DNA of 26,924 nucleotides from the NCBI GenBank assembly GCA_018715465.1, contig DVLN01000028.1:1-26924 (forward strand), given 5' to 3'. This DNA comes from Candidatus Faecivivens stercorigallinarum. GTDB lineage: Bacteria; Bacillota; Clostridia; Oscillospirales; Ruminococcaceae. The notes beneath the pieces are model-generated. The model did not search any database. It saw only the letters and a list, made by a program, of their open reading frames with translations, and had not been told where the DNA came from. Below, one piece after another: positions 22,848-26,924 of this stretch; positions within the stretch are counted from its first letter, which is position 1, and each line of letters begins with the position of its first letter. A program made the position numbers and the translations under genes.

Positions 22848-23936
22848 TTACAGCTCGATCTTGCCGTAAAGCTTGAACGAATCATCCAGCTTTTTTGCCT
22901 CCCGATGGGGAGCAGGCTCCTTGACGGCAGCCTCGCCGGCAGACTGGACGCTCTCTTTGATTTCGCGGGGCTGGCGCGGTTCATGCTCGCGTCTGCCGCC
23001 TCTTCTGGAACGACCGCCTTCCCGTCTGGGACGGCCGCCCTCCCGTGTTTCCACCCGCGTCGGTTTGATGATAACCTTACGGTTGGGTTCTTCACCATTG
23101 GATTTGGAGGTAACCCCCTCAATATCGGTGACCACAGCGTGGATAATCCGTCTTTCATACGGATTCATCGGTTCCAGCGCGACGGGTCTGCCGGTCTTAA
23201 GAGCCTTCTTAGCCATCCGGGCAGCCAGTGCCCGCAGGGTTTCCTCTCTCTTTTCGCGATAATTGCCGGCATTCATTGTAAACCGGACATAATCGCCTTC
23301 CCGCCGTCTGAGGCGGTTTGCCACCAGACAGACGAGGTACTGGAGAGAATCCAGTGTTTCACCCCGTTTGCCGATGACCGAACCGATCGAATCACCGTTG
23401 AGGTGAATAATTACCGTCCGGTCGGGAGCCTTGGTAAACTCCATCGTCACATCACCGGCACCCATCTTCTCAAAGATTTCGGTCAGATAAGCTCTGGCGA
23501 TCTCGATTTTGGGCTCGATATCGGCCAGTTCTTCTTCAGTCAATTCAACAGGGGTCTCAACCGGTTCAGCCACAGGCTCCGGTTCTGAGATCGTTTCAAC
23601 AGCCGGCTGAGTCTCGGACTCAGCTTTCTGCTGAACCACAATCGGTTTTACCGGTTCGGCAGGTTTGACTTCCGGTTTGACAGCAGCTTTTGCCCTGGTC
23701 TTTTCAACCGGCGGTACAGCTGGTCTTTCGACCTTCTGGGGGGCAGCAACAGGCGTAGGATCTTCTACGACGACCTTTACCTGTGCCTGCTGCTTGATCT
23801 TGCCAAACAGGCCTTTTTTCGGGAGCTTCAAAACCTCACGGGAGGAAACTTCATCCGGTTCAACACCGAGTTCCCGGCAGGCCAGTTCAAAAGCTTCTTC
23901 GACCGTATTGGCAGATGCAATATACTCACGGGTCAT
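22848..23936 (-). CDS. jag: RNA-binding protein Jag / KhpB (SpoIIIJ-associated)
   Basis: Jag (KhpB/EloR) binds RNA and affects cell elongation and division; its gene usually sits beside yidC. The 362-aa protein has an N-terminal Jag_N domain (about 1-57, with LPKKGLFGKIK), then a long Pro/Glu/Val/Lys-rich linker (about 60-135). The KH domain (about 165-220) carries GKRG, and the R3H domain (about 225-295) shows RRIIH, the R-x-x-x-H signature. A C-terminal tail rich in Arg and Gly (about 302-335) could add RNA contacts. Linker and tail make it longer than the roughly 200-aa Bacillus protein. ATG 23936 follows GGAGG. Confidence 0.93.
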   Translation of the reverse strand: MTREYIASANTVEEAFELACRELGVEPDEVSSREVLKLPKKGLFGKIKQQAQVKVVVEDPTPVAAPQKVERPAVPPVEKTRAKAAVKPEVKPAEPVKPIVVQQKAESETQPAVETISEPEPVAEPVETPVELTEEELADIEPKIEIARAYLTEIFEKMGAGDVTMEFTKAPDRTVIIHLNGDSIGSVIGKRGETLDSLQYLVCLVANRLRRREGDYVRFTMNAGNYREKREETLRALAARMAKKALKTGRPVALEPMNPYERRIIHAVVTDIEGVTSKSNGEEPNRKVIIKPTRVETREGGRPRREGGRSRRGGRREHEPRQPREIKESVQSAGEAAVKEPAPHREAKKLDDSFKLYGKIEL

Positions 23937-24018
23937 AAATATGAATCCTCCTGTTCATCATCTGCATCAGAAAATACACCATGTATAATCTGCAGGAAAG
24001 ATTGGCGGAAACAGCAAC

Positions 24019-25134
24019 TTACATCAGGTCCTGATCGGTAACTTCGATATACTCGTCGCCGTATTTTTCCGCGTCGCGCTTTCTTGCCTCAGCAAGACGT
24101 TTGCGGTTGAGTTCTTTGGATGTCATGTACGCTTCAGCCGCTTTCTGAGCATCGGGCGTGGCCGGCTTTTTGCGTCTGGCCTCTTCCTGAGCAGCTTTTT
24201 CTTCCTCAATCTCCTCAGGAAGTTTTGCGCCGCCGTTTCTCTTTTTGCGTTCTTCGCGTTCCTTTTTCTTCTGTTCTTCGACCTTGCGGACCTGTTCTTC
24301 ATACTCTGCTTTATACTTTGCAGGAGAATAGAAAAGGTTGAGCACAACAGTCTGAACAATTGCCAGCAGGTTGCCGACAATCCAGTAAATACCAACGCCG
24401 CAGGGAACCTCAAATGCAATCCACACCGACATGATCGGCATAAAATACATCATATACTTCATGCCGCCCTGCTGCTGGCTCATACCGGGGGTCATCTTCA
24501 TCGACACCATCGTCGTAGCCAGCGCCGTGACACCCGACAGAATCGGGATCAGTACCAGAATACTGTTCCAGGTCGGAATGTCACCCAGATACAGGCCAAA
24601 CAGCGTATAGTCAAAATTCTGAATCTGAGAGATAATATCCTGCGAAATGCCGCTGAAATACTGAATCGTATCAGGATTCTGGATCGCGGCAATAACCGCC
24701 AGCTGCGGCTGGGACACCCTGCCAAACACATCCTGGTTGGATGTCAGAACATTGGTCAGCGAAGTGATCGTTGCAGAATCCAGTCTCAAAATGTGGGTCA
24801 GCGGCTCATAAACGACATAGATAATGCCGAACAGCAAAATGATCTGAATAAGTGAAGGCAGACAGCCACCCATCGGGTTATACCCGTGCTGTTCGTACAG
24901 CTTCATCAGCTCTTCCTGCTGCTTTTCCTTATTATTGGCGTACTTTTTCTGAATTTCCTGGATCTTGGGCTGAAAGACCTGCATTTTCGCGCCGGACTTT
25001 TGCTGTTTGATCGACAGCGGGAAAAGAACGACACGGAACAGGACGGTAAACAGTATCAGCGCAACGCCGTAGTTGTTGACCACCTGATAAATTGCCCACA
25101 TGATCCATCCAAAGGGATAGCCTAGTATATTCAT
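24019..25134 (-). CDS. yidC: Membrane protein insertase YidC (SpoIIIJ/Oxa1 family)
   Basis: YidC inserts and folds membrane proteins in the cytoplasmic membrane, alone or with SecYEG. The 371-aa product starts at ATG 25134 with AAAGGAA upstream; an upstream in-frame start at 25176 lacks one. The first membrane segment (about 10-40) holds the conserved hydrophilic-groove Arg in LFRVVLFPL. The cytoplasmic hairpin (about 45-90) is charged and coiled-coil-like. Further membrane segments lie near 93-115, 190-215 and 235-280. The C-terminal 80 residues are very rich in Lys, Arg and Glu and may contact the ribosome. No lipobox is visible, unlike Bacillus SpoIIIJ. Confidence 0.95.
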   Translation of the reverse strand: MNILGYPFGWIMWAIYQVVNNYGVALILFTVLFRVVLFPLSIKQQKSGAKMQVFQPKIQEIQKKYANNKEKQQEELMKLYEQHGYNPMGGCLPSLIQIILLFGIIYVVYEPLTHILRLDSATITSLTNVLTSNQDVFGRVSQPQLAVIAAIQNPDTIQYFSGISQDIISQIQNFDYTLFGLYLGDIPTWNSILVLIPILSGVTALATTMVSMKMTPGMSQQQGGMKYMMYFMPIMSVWIAFEVPCGVGIYWIVGNLLAIVQTVVLNLFYSPAKYKAEYEEQVRKVEEQKKKEREERKKRNGGAKLPEEIEEEKAAQEEARRKKPATPDAQKAAEAYMTSKELNRKRLAEARKRDAEKYGDEYIEVTDQDLM

Positions 25135-25166
25135 GGGTCTGATTCCTTTCTTAAAAGGCGATAACG

Positions 25167-25230
25167 GCTGCCCCATCTATTCAGTTGTACGACGTCCGGC
25201 GGGGCAGCAAAGGAAATTTGCCTCCGGACG
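25167..25230 (-). promoter_or_regulatory. Leader of yidC with overlapping alternative stems
   Basis: In the yidD-yidC gap (25135-25271), GCTGCCCC (25167-25174) can pair perfectly with GGGGCAGC (25201-25208). CGTCCGG (25193-25199) can pair perfectly with CCGGACG (25224-25230). Each stem takes up part of the other's loop, so they either exclude each other or form a pseudoknot. The first stem ends 33 bases before the yidC start. No T-run follows, so translation control is more likely than termination, if it functions at all. Confidence 0.5.
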
Positions 25231-25271
25231 CCGGCATGTTGTGTTCGGGACGCCTGGACAGGCGGCCTGAT

Positions 25272-25568
25272 TTATTTTTTTACTTCAATATCCAAAAGCG
25301 GTTGTACTGAACCATCCGGCAGCTTTTTATTTCTGCGGGGAAAAAGCCTGAACCGTTCTGGAACCGGGTCAATCCCGCCTTTGAAAAGAGGATTGCAGCG
25401 CAAAATACGCAGCATTCCCAGCCACAACCCTTTTATCGCGCCAAAGCGTTGCACTGCTTCCAGCGTATAACTGGAACAGGTCGGATAAAAGCGACAGCAT
25501 GGTTTCCCTTTCAGCCGGGACAACCATCGCTGATAAAACCGAATCAAAAACAATACGATCTTTTTCAT
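25272..25568 (-). CDS. yidD: Membrane protein insertion efficiency factor YidD
   Basis: YidD is a small membrane-associated protein that helps YidC-dependent insertion. The 98-aa product has the full family signature: an N-terminal amphipathic or hydrophobic stretch (1-15), CCRFYPTCSSY (about 24-34) with its three conserved cysteines, and RILRCNPLFKGGIDPVP (about 54-70). Length is slightly above the usual 70-90 residues because of a basic C-terminal tail. Its ribosome-binding site is weak (GAAAAG). It lies between rnpA and yidC, as in most bacteria. Confidence 0.95.
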   Translation of the reverse strand: MKKIVLFLIRFYQRWLSRLKGKPCCRFYPTCSSYTLEAVQRFGAIKGLWLGMLRILRCNPLFKGGIDPVPERFRLFPRRNKKLPDGSVQPLLDIEVKK

Positions 25569-25617
25569 GGCTTTTCAGATCAACAGACCAAACCGGGAAA
25601 TGTGCATCTGAAGCCGC

Positions 25618-26031
25618 TCAATTTCCCGACAGATCTGTTTTCTTTGGAGACGCAGTGCGGCGGTTTCTTTCCTTCCTGCCGGCATCTGTCCCCGGCTGGG
25701 AAAGAGAACGCAGACACTTTTTCATCGCCGCAGCCACCTGATAAGACTTGGCAGTCAGGATTCCCTCCCGTGCAACAAAGACATAATCCTTTCCGACAGC
25801 TGCCTGCTCCATAACCGACCAGAACGCTGCCCGAATCAGCCTGCGCGCATGATTGCGCTTGACTGCATTGCCAATCTTTTTGGAGGTGGTAATACCATAC
25901 CGGACCTGACCCGACTGTCCTTTTACCATATAACAGACAAAATAAGGAGTCGCCTTGCTCTTTCCCTGGTAGTAGGCATGACGGAATTCCTTATTTAATG
26001 TAAGCGTCTGCGGTTTGGGCTCATTTGTCAT
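25618..26031 (-). CDS. rnpA: Ribonuclease P protein component RnpA
   Basis: RnpA is the basic protein subunit of RNase P and helps the catalytic RNA bind pre-tRNA leaders. The 137-aa product carries the family signature SKKIGNAVKRNHARRLIR near residues 50-67. The early part, TLNKEFRHAYYQGK, fits the start of the RnpA fold. It exceeds the usual 110-120 residues by a C-terminal tail (about 110-137) rich in Lys, Arg and Ser. ATG 26031 is preceded by a weak AAGGAATGG. Unlike in most bacteria, where rpmH and rnpA nearly touch, 246 bases separate them, including a terminator-like hairpin (26149-26207). Confidence 0.95.
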   Translation of the reverse strand: MTNEPKPQTLTLNKEFRHAYYQGKSKATPYFVCYMVKGQSGQVRYGITTSKKIGNAVKRNHARRLIRAAFWSVMEQAAVGKDYVFVAREGILTAKSYQVAAAMKKCLRSLSQPGTDAGRKERNRRTASPKKTDLSGN

Positions 26032-26123
26032 TCAGATAACCATTCCTTTATGGTTTTTGCCGGAACAGAGGGCAGCCAGACAGGCGTGCCTCTATCCAAC
26101 ACAACAAAGCTCTTTCCAATCCC

Positions 26124-26155
26124 TTTTTTTGCGGTGCATGACACACCGAAAAAAA
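26124..26155 (-). other. Second hairpin between rpmH and rnpA
   Basis: CGGTG (26132-26136) pairs with CACCG (26144-26148), and the flanking seven T (26124-26130) can pair with seven A (26149-26155). On the minus-strand transcript the 5' arm is the U-tract that follows the hairpin at 26163-26207. This stem would therefore hide that U-tract within a duplex. Confidence 0.5.
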
Positions 26156-26207
26156 CAAACAAGCCGCCTCTGCTAGCGCCTGTTTTAAAGCGCCGGCAGA
26201 GCGCGGC
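26149..26207 (-). terminator. Terminator or attenuator between rpmH and rnpA
   Basis: On the minus strand GCCGC and CTCTGC (right arm, 26207-26196 with one bulged base) pair with GCAGAG and GCGGC (26173-26163), with an inner GCGC/GCGC extension (26190-26193 with 26176-26179). The stem is followed by TTGTTTGTTTTTTT (26162-26149). This has the form of an intrinsic terminator in the middle of an operon that is normally uninterrupted. Confidence 0.7.
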
Positions 26208-26277
26208 AGGTTGTCCAAAATTTTCCGGGAAAGAAATGCTTGAAAAACGCAGCTCTCCGCTCTTGCTGAACCAAAAA

Positions 26278-26412
26278 TCAATAGGTCAGTCTTGCTCTGC
26301 CGCGGTCACGTCTTCTCTTGAGGACTTTACGGCCGTTTGCGGTCGCCATTCTCTTTCTGAAGCCATGGACTTTCTTTCTGTGCAGTTTCTTAGGCTGGTA
26401 AGTTCTTTTCAT
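26278..26412 (-). CDS. rpmH: 50S ribosomal protein L34
   Basis: L34 is a small, very basic protein of the large ribosomal subunit. The 44-aa product begins MKRTYQPKKLHRKK and contains HGFRKRM and NGRKVLKRRR, the conserved core of L34, at normal family length. A longer frame is open upstream to 26616, but ATG 26412 follows AAAGGAGG and matches the family N-terminus exactly. It is the first gene of the rpmH-rnpA-yidD-yidC-jag cluster, with a strong promoter at 26623-26652 and a leader of about 200 bases (26413-26615). Confidence 0.98.
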   Translation of the reverse strand: MKRTYQPKKLHRKKVHGFRKRMATANGRKVLKRRRDRGRARLTY

Positions 26413-26622
26413 GGTGCATATGCCTCCTTTTGAATTTTCAAAAATACGGTTCTCGCCATCCGTCTGTCCACCAGGTTCAGGACAATCAGCACGGACTGCC
26501 GGCAGCTTTCCGCCAGGACGCTTCAGAAGTATAAGTAGTACGTCACAGCAGCCATCCCATCTTTGACACCGCCGGAAATCCGCGGAAATCAACGGGACAA
26601 AAGCGAAAACTCTCAAGTTAAT

Positions 26623-26652
26623 AGTATAATGGATAAGAGGTCAGCTTGTCAA
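26623..26652 (-). promoter_or_regulatory. rpmH promoter
   Basis: On the minus strand, consensus TTGACA (26652-26647) and TATACT (26628-26623) are 18 bases apart. The expected start is near 26615, giving a leader of about 200 nt before rpmH. TTATCCATT in the spacer (26638-26630) matches a DnaA box at 7 of 9 bases, too weak to call. Confidence 0.8.
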
Positions 26653-26924
26653 CTGTTTTTTTGCAATTCAAGCGATGAAAACGCAAATTTTCGCTGATTT
26701 TCCGATCATTGACCAAAGAAAAAGCAACGACTGCCGGCAAATTCTGTCAACCGGCCGCTGTTATTTGTTTATATTTTTACTCAAATTATTTTTCATACGT
26801 TCCAATAAAATGATTGTTTCTGCTGTTTGCAACTTTGCGACAAGCCAGCCCCCAATAACCCATTGGCGACTTGTGCTCAAAAGACATTTAAAATCAGTCC
26901 CACTAGTATTGATACCGTTCGTCA
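26653..26924. other. Gene-free region upstream of rpmH
   Basis: I see no gene here. It contains an AT-rich stretch (about 26758-26815) and an imperfect inverted repeat near 26839-26877 (CAAG/CTTG around CCAAT/ATTGG). In many Firmicutes the replication origin and dnaA lie upstream of rpmH, so this could be the edge of such a region. However, no TTATCCACA-type DnaA box is visible, and dnaA is not in the window. Confidence 0.4.

Noticed and set aside
26048..26281. A 77-codon minus-strand open frame between rpmH and rnpA
   Set aside because: It begins with TTG overlapping the rpmH stop, has no ribosome-binding site, and its middle is the terminator hairpin and U-tract. The structure explains the sequence better than coding does.
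26629..26639. DnaA box in the rpmH promoter spacer
   Set aside because: TTATCCATT matches the consensus at only 7 of 9 bases and stands alone, so it does not support an origin.

Overview
The window is a 26.9-kb piece of a low-complexity-poor, moderately G+C-rich (roughly half, judged by eye) bacterial chromosome. It most likely comes from a clostridial Firmicute, perhaps Oscillospiraceae/Ruminococcaceae-like. The right half carries the conserved origin-proximal Firmicutes cluster in its usual order, all on the minus strand: rpmH, rnpA, yidD, yidC, jag, mnmE, mnmG, rsmG, noc, soj/parA, spo0J/parB, then serS. Genus-level placement is inference; the gene order and protein families can be read directly.

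Layout, left to right. Positions 1-562 hold a purine-rich edge, a promoter-like site on the plus strand, two minus-strand tRNA-Leu genes (CAG and CAA) with their promoter and terminator, and the promoter of a plus-strand RNA-modification operon. That operon (563-3520) encodes a TrmN6-like methyltransferase, RsmI and an RlmI-like 23S rRNA methyltransferase, and ends at a hairpin shared with the converging genes. Everything from 3599 rightwards is on the minus strand. One probable unit, read right to left, is pth, mfd, an M42 aminopeptidase and an iron-type alcohol dehydrogenase. A second is an acyl-ACP thioesterase, a Ppx/GppA phosphatase and a penicillin-binding transpeptidase. A terminator separates this second unit from serS. 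The parA-parB-serS unit lies next, then noc, rsmG, mnmG, mnmE, jag, yidC, yidD, rnpA and rpmH, with a strong rpmH promoter at 26623-26652. The last 270 bases hold no gene I can recognise.

How the genes work together. ParA/ParB with two parS sites (4773-4788 and 17316-17331) form the chromosome-segregation module. Noc, the ParB paralogue, would link nucleoid position to division-site choice. YidD, YidC and Jag serve membrane-protein insertion and envelope RNA control. MnmE/MnmG, RsmG, RsmI, the RlmI-like enzyme and the TrmN6-like enzyme modify tRNA and rRNA. RnpA, RpmH, Pth and SerS support translation. Mfd couples repair to transcription.

The genes are ordinary for this part of a Firmicutes chromosome, and I found no defence system, prophage, CRISPR array or insertion sequence. 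The points of interest are in non-coding and site-level structure: a perfect parS palindrome whose centre supplies the start codon of the alcohol dehydrogenase; an 8 x 15-bp tandem array wedged between a stop codon and a promoter; a 13-bp array ahead of mnmE; a terminator-like hairpin between rpmH and rnpA; and overlapping, mutually exclusive stems in the yidC leader.
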